Program-made: the position numbers and the translations under genes
The notes under the pieces: generated by a model
The model's database searches: none
What the model saw: only the letters and a program-made list of their open reading frames with translations
What the model was told of the DNA's origin: nothing
In this document: in pieces, positions 27,518-35,579 of the stretch
Position numbering within the stretch: the stretch's first letter is position 1
Layout of the letters: each line of letters starts with the position of its first letter
NCBI RefSeq assembly: GCF_927312905.1
Contig: NZ_CAKMHQ010000056.1
Location: 1 to 53,991, forward strand
From: Candidatus Nitrotoga sp. 1052
Lineage (GTDB): Bacteria; Pseudomonadota; Gammaproteobacteria; Burkholderiales; Gallionellaceae
Length of the DNA stretch: 53,991 nt
Direction of reading: 5' to 3'

Positions 27518-28428
27518 GTGTTGATCTCCTCTGGATTTACTCGCAGACCTTCTCTTGTGGTCAGCAGATGGCGGTAACCGATTAGTCTGATGTTGTTGGT
27601 TGCAAACGCTTTTTTCAGTTCAGGATCGGAGAGCGTTTGTCGCTCAAGCTCCCAGTCGTGATATGCAAGGAGACGCCTGCCCTTAACTTCCCCGGGATCG
27701 GCCATGCCGGGGTGACACATCAGTTCATAAACCTTTCCCGGTTTCAGCTTGGGTAGCCGGCTCGAAAGGTACCGCTGTGAGAGTCGGCCGCTCTCACCCA
27801 TGCCAAGAAAAATGGGGACGGCATGCGCCATGTGGAAACGGTTCATTAGCGTTAGGGCAGACATGATGCTATCGCGAAGCAACGCACTGGCGGACCATGC
27901 TCGCGGCCATTCGGGGGTGGCAAAACGCACATGCTCGATGCCGTATTCACGCGCTAGCGCCAACGCTATCGGGTATAGGGGGGGCAGCATATGAATGTGC
28001 TCGTGAGAATTCAGGAAACTGAGCTGGAGGTTCCTGGCCAGGCAATGTTCGATTTGGGCACGCCACTCATCGCGAATCAGGTCGACCGGGATTCGACGCG
28101 ACAGGACTGCTTTTGCAATGGAAAACTTGCCAGGAAATTGTCCACCCCAAGTGTTCAATGCATCTGAAAGAGGCCTTGTAAGCGGCAAGCGATCAGTCAG
28201 ATTGAGGTGTACTCCGATATCCACGTCCGGCTGGTCTGCAAGCCAGGAGGCATGCTCATCCAGAAAAGGACTGTTTGCGAACACGCCCGTAGCTGTAACG
28301 GTACCTTGGCGCACACAGTCCAGAATGCCCCGGCTGACCCCCTTAAAGTAGCCGTAGTCATCAGCATTGATGATCAGGTAAGCGGGTTCGGGCCCGCTTC
28401 TGGTGGATAACTCCCCGGGTCCGTTCAT
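27514..28428 (-). CDS. YdjC/ChbG-type carbohydrate deacetylase
   Basis: The 304-residue product belongs to the YdjC family of metal-dependent deacetylases acting on N-acetylated sugars (ChbG, HpnK). The metal-binding Asp pair is in YLIINADDYGYFKGVSRGIL (about 18-37). Further family motifs are DIGVHLNLTDRLPL (about 90) and FLNSHEHIHMLPPLYPIAL (about 140), with the conserved histidines. I chose the ATG at 28428 because it overlaps the upstream stop (ATGA); a longer frame would run into the upstream gene. Its position between a GT39-like transferase and a GtrB-like enzyme suggests that it deacetylates the lipid-linked sugar before transfer, in the way HpnK-type and ArnD-type enzymes process carrier-linked substrates. 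Confidence 0.88.
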   Translation of the reverse strand: MNGPGELSTRSGPEPAYLIINADDYGYFKGVSRGILDCVRQGTVTATGVFANSPFLDEHASWLADQPDVDIGVHLNLTDRLPLTRPLSDALNTWGGQFPGKFSIAKAVLSRRIPVDLIRDEWRAQIEHCLARNLQLSFLNSHEHIHMLPPLYPIALALAREYGIEHVRFATPEWPRAWSASALLRDSIMSALTLMNRFHMAHAVPIFLGMGESGRLSQRYLSSRLPKLKPGKVYELMCHPGMADPGEVKGRRLLAYHDWELERQTLSDPELKKAFATNNIRLIGYRHLLTTREGLRVNPEEINT

Positions 28429-30104
28429 GGTTGGGATTTCACCCCGTTGGAGGGTGGGTGCGCAAGAAATATCAACAGGTTCACTTCCCTGCCGACCACC
28501 TGGTAGCCTACGGGCAATCTGCTTGCAATTTTGTCCTGCCAATTCGCGCCATCTGGACTGCGGACAATGTGGTTGTCAGGCACGAGCACGACGTACACTG
28601 GGCGGTTCCTGCGCATGTCACGGAAGACCTGGCTTACCGCGCCCGTTACGATGGACAGGTTGCTTTCACTCGGAAATGGAAGCGTGCGCACCGGACGGCC
28701 GCTGAAATAAGCAAGCAACTGGCCTTGATTGGACAAGATCAATGCATCGCCGGGTAGAGCGCGCACTGCAGCCGGAATGGTCGCGTCTTTGGCAAGACGT
28801 TGCTTGATCTGATCGGTGAGGATCCGTCCATTTGCAAGAAAGGGTTGCGCTGCCTCGACTATGTTAGTGCTTCGGGAAAAGGCTTCCTGCATTGTGTGTT
28901 CCGTGCGCAGGTCGTCGACAATGAACCAGAGCCGGCTGGCCAGCAATATTGCCACGAGCAGCCCGGTCAACAGTTTCGCCTTCCGATCGCCAAGCGCCAG
29001 CAGCGCAACCACCATCAAGGCAAACAGGATCCAGACGTATTGCATCATATGACGCAAGAGGTAGTGGAAATCCAGCCCGTGGTAGGTATGGGCGATCACG
29101 AGCATGGCGGCGCCAGCACCGGAATACAACAATCCGTATAGCACGGCGAATCGTGCAGGCAGCCCCGCGTTGCGCCAGTGGCGTGTCAATCCCCAAGTCA
29201 GCAGCCCGGCTGTAGGCGCAGCCGTGAGCACAAGAATCTTGAAATCCCAGGCCAGATACCTGGCTAAGGTGGGCGAGCCGGTGATATCCCATAACAGGCC
29301 ATGGAGATAGACACGAAAGGACTCGAGCAGGGTTGCATCTGTGCCAACCATCAGGACGTAAGGCTGTACCTCGCCAAAGACAAGGTAATTTCGCAGCAAT
29401 AACAACCCAATGACGGGGGCGCTACCGAGAAGGATCCAGCCACAGTTCTTCGCCGCGGATGAAACGGGCATCAGCCGCAGCAGCGATGCGCCAATCAAGG
29501 CCGCTACCATCCCCGCAAAAGCCGCGGTGACAGAGTTGCGCAGCGCATATGCCAGGCCCAGGATTATGCCGGCAGAGAGCAGGAGGGCGATGCGCGGTCG
29601 CTCAGCGACACCCCGGACCATGAATCCCGTGGCCAACACGATCAGTAACAGCGTGGGCACATCCGTGTTGACCGTGGAACCATATAAATAGATGCCCGGA
29701 GAAAACACCGCCAGCGCTGTGACAGCTGCCGCCCATGCAAAGGGAAGGATTGGACGCATTGCAAACAGCAATGCCATTGGCAGCAAGGCCCATGAAAGGC
29801 GCGAAAACGCGAACGCTGCGTTTTCGACGCTTAACCCAAGCGCAGAAAGGCCGGCGATCGTCAGTGCGAACCCCGGGGGTTGATAGCGGGTGGGTGCATA
29901 GTCCAGGTCTGGCGACTCTGTTTCGTTGACGACACTTGTAATCCCCTGACCTTTGAGAAGATTCGTTGCGGACACCATATATCCGATGGCATCGTTGCCG
30001 ATCGGGAAACGAACCTGAGCCGTGACGGTCGCCAGTGCCCAGATCAGGACTGCCAACGTCAACGCAAACAAAATCGAGAATCTGGAATTAGCTTCATGCG
30101 GCAT
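28425..30104 (-). CDS. GT39/ArnT-like integral membrane glycosyltransferase (GT-C)
   Basis: The 559-residue polytopic protein has about 11-12 predicted helices in its first 400 residues and a soluble C-terminal domain of about 150 residues. The first periplasmic loop has the acidic pattern of GT-C enzymes (RFPIGNDAIGYMVSATNLL with Asp38), followed by DYAPTRYQPPGFAL. This is the place where ArnT and protein O-mannosyltransferases hold their catalytic Asp. It would take a polyprenyl-linked sugar made by the GtrB-like neighbour and transfer it to the glycan outside the cytoplasm. It starts 42 nt after gtrA and overlaps the deacetylase gene by 4 nt. Donor and acceptor are unknown. Confidence 0.82.
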   Translation of the reverse strand: MPHEANSRFSILFALTLAVLIWALATVTAQVRFPIGNDAIGYMVSATNLLKGQGITSVVNETESPDLDYAPTRYQPPGFALTIAGLSALGLSVENAAFAFSRLSWALLPMALLFAMRPILPFAWAAAVTALAVFSPGIYLYGSTVNTDVPTLLLIVLATGFMVRGVAERPRIALLLSAGIILGLAYALRNSVTAAFAGMVAALIGASLLRLMPVSSAAKNCGWILLGSAPVIGLLLLRNYLVFGEVQPYVLMVGTDATLLESFRVYLHGLLWDITGSPTLARYLAWDFKILVLTAAPTAGLLTWGLTRHWRNAGLPARFAVLYGLLYSGAGAAMLVIAHTYHGLDFHYLLRHMMQYVWILFALMVVALLALGDRKAKLLTGLLVAILLASRLWFIVDDLRTEHTMQEAFSRSTNIVEAAQPFLANGRILTDQIKQRLAKDATIPAAVRALPGDALILSNQGQLLAYFSGRPVRTLPFPSESNLSIVTGAVSQVFRDMRRNRPVYVVLVPDNHIVRSPDGANWQDKIASRLPVGYQVVGREVNLLIFLAHPPSNGVKSQP

Positions 30105-30146
30105 GTTGTCTATCCCTTGGGCGACTATTTATTGAATCCGATAGAA

Positions 30147-30554
30147 TTAACGCGCATCGTTAAAGGTCCAAAACCTGTTTCCAACGAAGTTCCAGACCAG
30201 TACGAGTCCGGTGGAAAGTACTTGGGCCAACAGATAATACAAGCTTAATATTTTGACAAAAACAAGCATGAAGGAAGCATTAAGTGCTAGCCCTGATGCA
30301 GCAATAATAAAGAATTTTGTAAGCGCTTCTCTATGTCGTTTCTTGCTGCGGAATGTATAACGCCGATTAAGCAAATAGTTCACCACGGCTCCCAGTGTGG
30401 CCCCGGCCGTCGAGGCAGCCACTGCGTTCGCGCCAAGCACCTCCACCAGCATCACCAGCAGCACATAGTGTGCCATTGTGCCAATTGCGCCCACTCCGGC
30501 GAACTGCATGAACTGCAATTGCCATTTTGGACGGAGTTGGTTCTGTTCCGGCAT
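30147..30554 (-). CDS. GtrA-like flippase
   Basis: The 135-residue protein has four membrane helices and the GtrA family pattern: FMQFAGVGAIGTMAHYVLLV, then AVNYLLNRRYTFRSKKRHREAL and a C-terminal VWNFVGNRFWTFND. The two similar halves (NYLLNRRYTF and NFVGNRFWTF) are the usual internal repeat. GtrA proteins are thought to flip undecaprenyl-phosphate-linked sugars across the inner membrane. It is the first gene of the cassette ending in the GtrB-like gene, with 42 nt to the next gene. The upstream gap to the sulfotransferase is 76 nt. Confidence 0.9.
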   Translation of the reverse strand: MPEQNQLRPKWQLQFMQFAGVGAIGTMAHYVLLVMLVEVLGANAVAASTAGATLGAVVNYLLNRRYTFRSKKRHREALTKFFIIAASGLALNASFMLVFVKILSLYYLLAQVLSTGLVLVWNFVGNRFWTFNDAR

Positions 30555-30630
30555 GGTGTCAGTCAGGCCGTAAGATCAAAACGTCGCGTGCTCGTTGCTA
30601 AACGAGTCGCTCCCATCGGCACACGGTTGC

Positions 30631-31560
30631 CTACCATTCATATCCTAGTGCCTCGGCCACCGGCGCGACAGCGCGCCGAAGCAACCACCGTTCCAGCGCA
30701 TTTACCCGAGCCTTTTCGCCGCCACGCTCCGAGGTGCCAACCTTTGCTTTCAGCACGGTGCGGTCAATGGTGATGTTCAGATAGGCTTCAAGTTCATCTA
30801 GCGGCGTGAGGCCAGCCACCAGGTCCTCATACCGAATCACCAGTGCATCCAGGGCCTTTGCATCCGTCAGGAACCCTTGCATCAGATTGCGCCAATGCGT
30901 ACCAAAGGCTGTCGGGGTGAACACAGGCTGGTCGGGGAATGTATTGTACCAGCTGCGGCCGTAGCGACAATAGGAACGGTAAGCCTCAAGTGGATTGCGG
31001 TACAGCAATACGAAGCGCGCTTTTGGATAGAGCCAGCGTAAATAGGCGCAATGCTCCGCGTCCAGACGCACCTCTTTTATGCCCCAGCGCGCAGCGCCCG
31101 CGCATTTCGCGGGCGCTGCGAACATCGCATCGAACAAGGCACGTTGGCCTTTGCGCCAATCCTCGAGCGAAGGAAAAAGGTTGGCAATCCACTCGCCGGA
31201 TAATTGATTGGGCGGTGTGCCGTCGTAGAAATATTCCTGCGGCGGCCAGTCGGGCCGGAACGCCTTCATGCTCGTCGCCAGCGCCTGGATCAGGCCGCAC
31301 TCGTCGTAGGGCTCGCCCCAAATCAGCACTCTGGAATCGGACATGATGAGCCGCTGCAGCAGCGTCGAGCCGGATCGCCAGCCTGCTGACAACAGGAAGA
31401 TGGGCGCCTCGGGATCATTCGTGGCATCCGCGGGACACAGCTTCTGAAGCTGCGCCACCCCGGCCATAACGTCCGGGCTCTGCCGCAGCGACTGGCAGTG
31501 TTGGGCACGTGCCTGAGTGGGACCTTTGAGGGCAGTCAGGATCGTTTGGAACATGAGCAT
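30631..31560 (-). CDS. Sulfotransferase (second of the locus)
   Basis: The 309-residue PAPS-dependent sulfotransferase has the 5'-phosphosulfate loop FLLSAGWRSGSTLLQRLI at about residues 55-72 and the 3'-phosphate motif FVLLYRNPLEAYRSYCRY at about 190-207. LVIRYEDLVAGLTPLDELEAY near 245 and a short basic C terminus follow. It is not closely similar to the sulfotransferase at 11520, so the two probably act on different positions. The chosen ATG at 31560 shares one base with the stop of the upstream GT2 gene (TGATG), so the two are coupled. It implies a sulfated glycan if PAPS is available; no PAPS-synthesis gene is in the window. Confidence 0.87.
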   Translation of the reverse strand: MLMFQTILTALKGPTQARAQHCQSLRQSPDVMAGVAQLQKLCPADATNDPEAPIFLLSAGWRSGSTLLQRLIMSDSRVLIWGEPYDECGLIQALATSMKAFRPDWPPQEYFYDGTPPNQLSGEWIANLFPSLEDWRKGQRALFDAMFAAPAKCAGAARWGIKEVRLDAEHCAYLRWLYPKARFVLLYRNPLEAYRSYCRYGRSWYNTFPDQPVFTPTAFGTHWRNLMQGFLTDAKALDALVIRYEDLVAGLTPLDELEAYLNITIDRTVLKAKVGTSERGGEKARVNALERWLLRRAVAPVAEALGYEW

Positions 31561-32540
31561 CAAGTCCTGGGGGCGATGTAGGCGAGGGTGCCGTGCGCAC
31601 CGACACGATTCAGCAGCGCGGCGCGGGTATCACCGAAACTCGACTGGCTGGACTGATAGCGTGCAAACAATGGCTCGATCTCGCGGGCAAGCCTGCTCCG
31701 CAATTTGGATTGGCCGCGCTCAACCAGCCAGGCGCCGAGACGATAGGAGGCGCGCTGGCGGATTGCGAGTGCGCGCCGCAAGCCTGCGTCCTTGAGTTCG
31801 GCCGGGTGCTGCAGCAGCAGATTGGCAAGAATCTCAGCGGCGGTGTCGGCGTCGATCACGCCGTTCTTGAACCGCACCAGAACGTCAGACGCCTTGACCT
31901 CTGGGAAGCGTGAGCAATACAGCGTTGCGTCATCGCGACGGAAGTAATACAGCGGTTCGGCAAGATGGCAGAAGCGGAATTGGCGGGCGGCACGCAGGAA
32001 ATAATCGTAATCCTCGACCAGGAACAGTTCGGGATCGTAGTCGCCAACGCCTTCATAAAGCTTGCGTGTGTACATGAAACATGCGCCAATGTGGTTGCCC
32101 TTATCCAGTTGCAGGGTGTCCGGCAGGCGATCGTGCTGCGGCGCGAGCGGGCGGCCGTTTGCATCCTGTTCCGAAAACAGCCAGTAATCGGCGTAAACAA
32201 AATCGCAGTCACCCGCCGCCAGCTCGCCGACCATTTTTTCGATTGCCATGGGGGCTAACAGGTTGTCGTCCGATGTCCAGGTGAGGTAGTCGCCACGCGC
32301 GAGCGAGAAGCCCTTGTTCAGGGTCTTGGGCAGTTTGAGATTCGGGTCGTTCTTCACGTAGCGGATGCGCGGGTCCTCAAAGGACTGCACCACGGCGGCG
32401 GTGTCGTCGGGCGAGTTGTCGTCGACGACGATGAGCTCCAGGTTGGCGTGCGTCTGGTCGAGCACGCTGCGGATCGCCTGCGCCAGCAAATGCGCCCGCT
32501 TGTAGGTGGGCAGGACGACGCTGACGAGCGGCTGGGTCAC
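31560..32540 (-). CDS. Family 2 glycosyltransferase
   Basis: The 326-residue enzyme starts at a GTG that overlaps the wecB stop (GTGA). Motifs: VSVVLPTYKRAHLLAQAI, LIVVDDNSPDDT (about 36), LTWTSDDNLLAPMAIEKM (about 88) with SDD as the metal motif, FLVEDYDYFLRAARQFRF (about 170) and YYFRRDDATL. The C-terminal 100 residues are helical and basic. Close coupling to wecB suggests that it may use a ManNAc-type donor derived from UDP-GlcNAc epimerisation, but this is positional inference. Confidence 0.9.
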   Translation of the reverse strand: MTQPLVSVVLPTYKRAHLLAQAIRSVLDQTHANLELIVVDDNSPDDTAAVVQSFEDPRIRYVKNDPNLKLPKTLNKGFSLARGDYLTWTSDDNLLAPMAIEKMVGELAAGDCDFVYADYWLFSEQDANGRPLAPQHDRLPDTLQLDKGNHIGACFMYTRKLYEGVGDYDPELFLVEDYDYFLRAARQFRFCHLAEPLYYFRRDDATLYCSRFPEVKASDVLVRFKNGVIDADTAAEILANLLLQHPAELKDAGLRRALAIRQRASYRLGAWLVERGQSKLRSRLAREIEPLFARYQSSQSSFGDTRAALLNRVGAHGTLAYIAPRT

Positions 32541-33664
32541 GCTGCGGGTTCCAAGTTTGCAAAAATCTTCTGCACGATCTTGATGCTCGCGGTGCCGTCG
32601 CCGTAGGGGTTGGCGCGCGTCGCCATCGCCTGATACGCGGCGGGGTCGTCGAGCAGGCGGCTCGCCTCGCGTACGATGTCGGCGGCGTCCATGCCGACGA
32701 GCTTCAGGGTGCCGGCCTCGACGCCTTCCTGCCGCTCGGTGACCTTGCGCAGCACCAGCACGGGCTTGCCCAGGCTGGGCGCCTCTTCCTGCAGGCCGCC
32801 GGAATCGGTCAGAACCAGGTAAGCGCGCTTCATCAGCTGCACCAGCGGCAAATAGTCGAGCGGGTCGAGCAGGCGAACATTGGGGATGTCGGCCAGGTAG
32901 CGGCTAACGACCGCACGCACGTTGGGGTTCCGGTGCACCGGGTAGACGAGCTCGATGTCGTCGGCATATTTTTGAGCAAGCTCGGCCAAGCCTTTGCAGA
33001 TTGACTCGAACGGCCAGCCGAAGCTTTCGCGCCGGTGCGCGGTGACGAGCACGATGCGCCTCGAGTCGAATGGGATCGCCTCGAGCGGCGAGCCAGCCAT
33101 CTCGAAGGGGCGGGCAGAAACGTCGAGCAGCGCGTCGATCACGGTGTTGCCGGTGACCGCGATCGCCGATTCGGCGATGCCTTCGTTGAGGAGATGCTGC
33201 CTCGCCTTGTCGCTGTGTGCAAAGAAAATGTCGGCCACTGCGTCGATCATCCTGCGGTTGGCTTCCTCGGGGTAGGGATGATGCTTGTCGAAGGTGCGCA
33301 GGCCGGCCTCGACGTGGCCGATCTTGACCCCCGCGTAGAAGGCCGCCAGTGCCGCCGCCATCGAGGTCGTCGTGTCGCCTTGGACCAGCAGCAGATCGAA
33401 TTTCTCCTCACGAAGCATCCTGCCAATTTCCTGCAGCACGCTGACAGTAATATGCTCCAGAGTTTGGTTTTTCCGCATCAGGTTCAGATCGTGGTCGACG
33501 CGGATGCCGAACAGGTCGATCAGCGGCGCCACCATGTCCTTGTGCTGCCCGGTCAGGCAGTTGCGGTTGTCGATGACACCGGGATGACGCTCAAGTTCGG
33601 CGATCAGCGGGGCCATCTTGATTGCCTCGGGGCGGGTACCAAAGACGGTGAGTACCTTAAGCAT
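32537..33664 (-). CDS. wecB: UDP-N-acetylglucosamine 2-epimerase (non-hydrolysing)
   Basis: The 375-residue enzyme interconverts UDP-GlcNAc and UDP-ManNAc, supplying ManNAc or ManNAcA for surface glycans. It begins MLKVLTVFGTRPEAIKMAPL, the family hallmark. VQGDTTTSMAAALAAFYAG, GHVEAGLRT, PEEANRRMIDAVAD, VTAHRRESFG, YPVHRNPNVR and LTDSGGLQEEAPSLGKPVLVLR are all present, including the catalytic Asp, Glu and His positions. GGAGG sits 7 nt before the ATG at 33664, and a 12-codon upstream extension is rejected. Its first 8 nt overlap the end of the upstream toroid-fold gene. No wecC-type dehydrogenase is in the window. Confidence 0.96.
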   Translation of the reverse strand: MLKVLTVFGTRPEAIKMAPLIAELERHPGVIDNRNCLTGQHKDMVAPLIDLFGIRVDHDLNLMRKNQTLEHITVSVLQEIGRMLREEKFDLLLVQGDTTTSMAAALAAFYAGVKIGHVEAGLRTFDKHHPYPEEANRRMIDAVADIFFAHSDKARQHLLNEGIAESAIAVTGNTVIDALLDVSARPFEMAGSPLEAIPFDSRRIVLVTAHRRESFGWPFESICKGLAELAQKYADDIELVYPVHRNPNVRAVVSRYLADIPNVRLLDPLDYLPLVQLMKRAYLVLTDSGGLQEEAPSLGKPVLVLRKVTERQEGVEAGTLKLVGMDAADIVREASRLLDDPAAYQAMATRANPYGDGTASIKIVQKIFANLEPAA

Positions 33665-34577
33665 GTTTATCCTCCGCGCGCATTTTAAGCAGGTGCGCAT
33701 CGAGGAAATATTTCACCGCCCAACTGATTTCCGCACCCGAAATGTATTTTGCGCCCTTGCCGTAGCTGCCGTTGAATCCACCGGACTTGTTCTGGATCTT
33801 CTCCAGGTAGCGCATCGCTTTGTCCGCCAATTCCTTTTTGCCCAGTGTATACCAGACGATGGCGTACTGTGCTATCCCGGTCGAGCACACCCAATCCACA
33901 TCTGGATAGGCCGGAATGCTGCCGTCGCGCCGCTGGCATTTTTCCACGTCGGCCATGCCTTGGGCAGCCAGTTCCAGTTCGCCCATCTCGCACAATGCCT
34001 CCATGGCATAAGCATGAAAATGCGACAGCCGGTTAAAGGGCACCAAGTCTTCCCGCTGCTTGTAATGGGCAAGCACGAAGTTCGCCGCATCTTCATATTC
34101 CTTCACCCCCAGCAGCTTGCCAGCCTGGGCCAGCGGCGGCAGCGCGTAGGTGTGGATCAGGTCGCTGGCGATGTCGGTCCACAATTCGGTCGTAGGCGTA
34201 TTGAGGCGGCCGCTGGCATCCACCTGCGTCAGCATCCAGTCGCTTGCGCGCCGCAGCGAAGCTTCCGCGCCCTCCACATCGCCAAGGGCGGCGCATAGCC
34301 CGCGCATGATCTGCGCGGTATCGAACGTATAGGGCACGCCATCGGGCGCCGGAAAGGCGCCATCCGGCAGCTGGATCGACAGCAGCCACTTGGTGCAGGT
34401 GCGCGCCAGTTCTTTCTCGCCCCAGTTGTAGAGGGTGGGAATGAAATATCCCGTGACCTCCGGGTAGGGTACCGGCTGTTTCGTGTGAACGATGATGCCT
34501 TTGCCGGTCACCATGTTTTGTTTGAACCAGTCCATGGCTCTTTCATAACTGGGCTTTGATTTTTGCCAAAAAAACAT
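33657..34577 (-). CDS. Alpha/alpha-toroid (terpenoid-cyclase/prenyltransferase-like) protein
   Basis: The 306-residue soluble protein is made of helical-hairpin repeats with QW-like motifs: WLLSIQLPDGAFPAPDG, ASDWMLTQVDASGRLN, CQRRDGSIPAYPDVDWVCSTG and YLEKIQNKSGGFNGSYG. This is the (alpha/alpha)6 barrel seen in squalene/prenyl-type cyclases and in some polysaccharide lyases and glycosidases. No signal peptide is seen. Its stop lies 8 nt inside wecB, so it is coupled to UDP-ManNAc formation. It could bind or trim glycan or lipid carrier, but no catalytic residue set is obvious and function is unknown. I have seen similar proteins in other glycan loci, which makes it a genuine biosynthesis-associated family member. 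Confidence 0.6.
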   Translation of the reverse strand: MFFWQKSKPSYERAMDWFKQNMVTGKGIIVHTKQPVPYPEVTGYFIPTLYNWGEKELARTCTKWLLSIQLPDGAFPAPDGVPYTFDTAQIMRGLCAALGDVEGAEASLRRASDWMLTQVDASGRLNTPTTELWTDIASDLIHTYALPPLAQAGKLLGVKEYEDAANFVLAHYKQREDLVPFNRLSHFHAYAMEALCEMGELELAAQGMADVEKCQRRDGSIPAYPDVDWVCSTGIAQYAIVWYTLGKKELADKAMRYLEKIQNKSGGFNGSYGKGAKYISGAEISWAVKYFLDAHLLKMRAEDKHA

Positions 34578-34628
34578 CTACATTTCCTCGTCTTGTTCTG
34601 AGTCGCTAAGATGCAAGCACGATGCTGT

Positions 34629-35579
34629 CTAGCGCCCCAAAACTGCTGAGTCCACTGCCGCGTCAAACTTGCGTCCGAAGTCTTTACCAGAGCGCGTTAT
34701 GGCGTCGAGATCTAAAAAAGTGAGTGTTTTGGGATGCTCCACCCTGGAGGTTTTCCACACAATAAATCTGCGGTTGTCATCACATACCTTTAGTTCCTTG
34801 CAATTCCATAGCACCGTCTGGAAGTAGGATTCAGATGGTATAAATGTATGGCGAAAATACTCAAGCACTTCCGGTCGGTGCTGCCCAAACGCAATGAGGT
34901 GCGTAAGTGCGCGGTGCGAACAGGTAAACCAGTCACTGCCTTTGTAGCACAATAAGGCGTCCGAGAATGGATGCCTTATTGTGCGTATGCCAAGCCGCAG
35001 TGGTGTATTGTGCGGACCGCCTTCGATCCGCAACAGCGATTGTTGAAGATTCAACTGCTGACGCCCCCAATTGAAGGCGGCACGCAGCCACCGTGGAATT
35101 CGGTACGCATAGCGAAAGCGCGGTAACGGCCGATAATGCAAATAGTAGCGGGCGTGATACGGGCCGTTTTTTACCGGTGCAGCTTTAACAAACGCGTCGT
35201 AGTGAGTGACTCTAAGTTCGGTTTCTATAGTGGCAAGGGGACGAAGTGGGTAGTCTTGGCCTGAAATAACCGACAACCAAGAGAAGTCTAGATTTTTGAG
35301 AGCATAGGCGATGCTGTGAAGGTATGCATCCAAAAAACTGTTATCTCCCCACTGCACCTCCACTCGTGGTACCACTGAATACACTCCATCAAGTTCCCGT
35401 AGGGCGCACTCGTCGAGAGGAGGGCTCTTCGCATCATGATGCAACAAGATGGCGGAATTCGGGCTCGTGGCACGCAGGGTTCGAATCAAACGAAACAGCT
35501 GCTCTACCTTGCCGTAAGACAAGATCAGATAAACGAACTCATGCCACGGTAAGTTGCTTGGCTTTGTCAGCTCAGTCAT
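34629..35579 (-). CDS. Core-2/I-branching-type glycosyltransferase (GT14-like)
   Basis: The 316-residue protein (from the ATG at 35579, which overlaps the upstream TAA by one base) shows the GT14 branching-enzyme pattern. FVYLILSYGKVEQLFRLIRTL and AILLHHDAKSP lie near the N terminus, then FSWLSVISGQDYPLRPLATI (about 105), where the SGQDYPL motif is diagnostic. GSDWFTCSHRALTHLI (about 220) and HTFIPSESYFQTVLWN with Glu as likely base follow. Family members add beta-1,6 GlcNAc or xylose branches. This suggests the polysaccharide is branched. It is translationally coupled to the ASPIC/UnbV gene. Confidence 0.85.
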   Translation of the reverse strand: MTELTKPSNLPWHEFVYLILSYGKVEQLFRLIRTLRATSPNSAILLHHDAKSPPLDECALRELDGVYSVVPRVEVQWGDNSFLDAYLHSIAYALKNLDFSWLSVISGQDYPLRPLATIETELRVTHYDAFVKAAPVKNGPYHARYYLHYRPLPRFRYAYRIPRWLRAAFNWGRQQLNLQQSLLRIEGGPHNTPLRLGIRTIRHPFSDALLCYKGSDWFTCSHRALTHLIAFGQHRPEVLEYFRHTFIPSESYFQTVLWNCKELKVCDDNRRFIVWKTSRVEHPKTLTFLDLDAITRSGKDFGRKFDAAVDSAVLGR

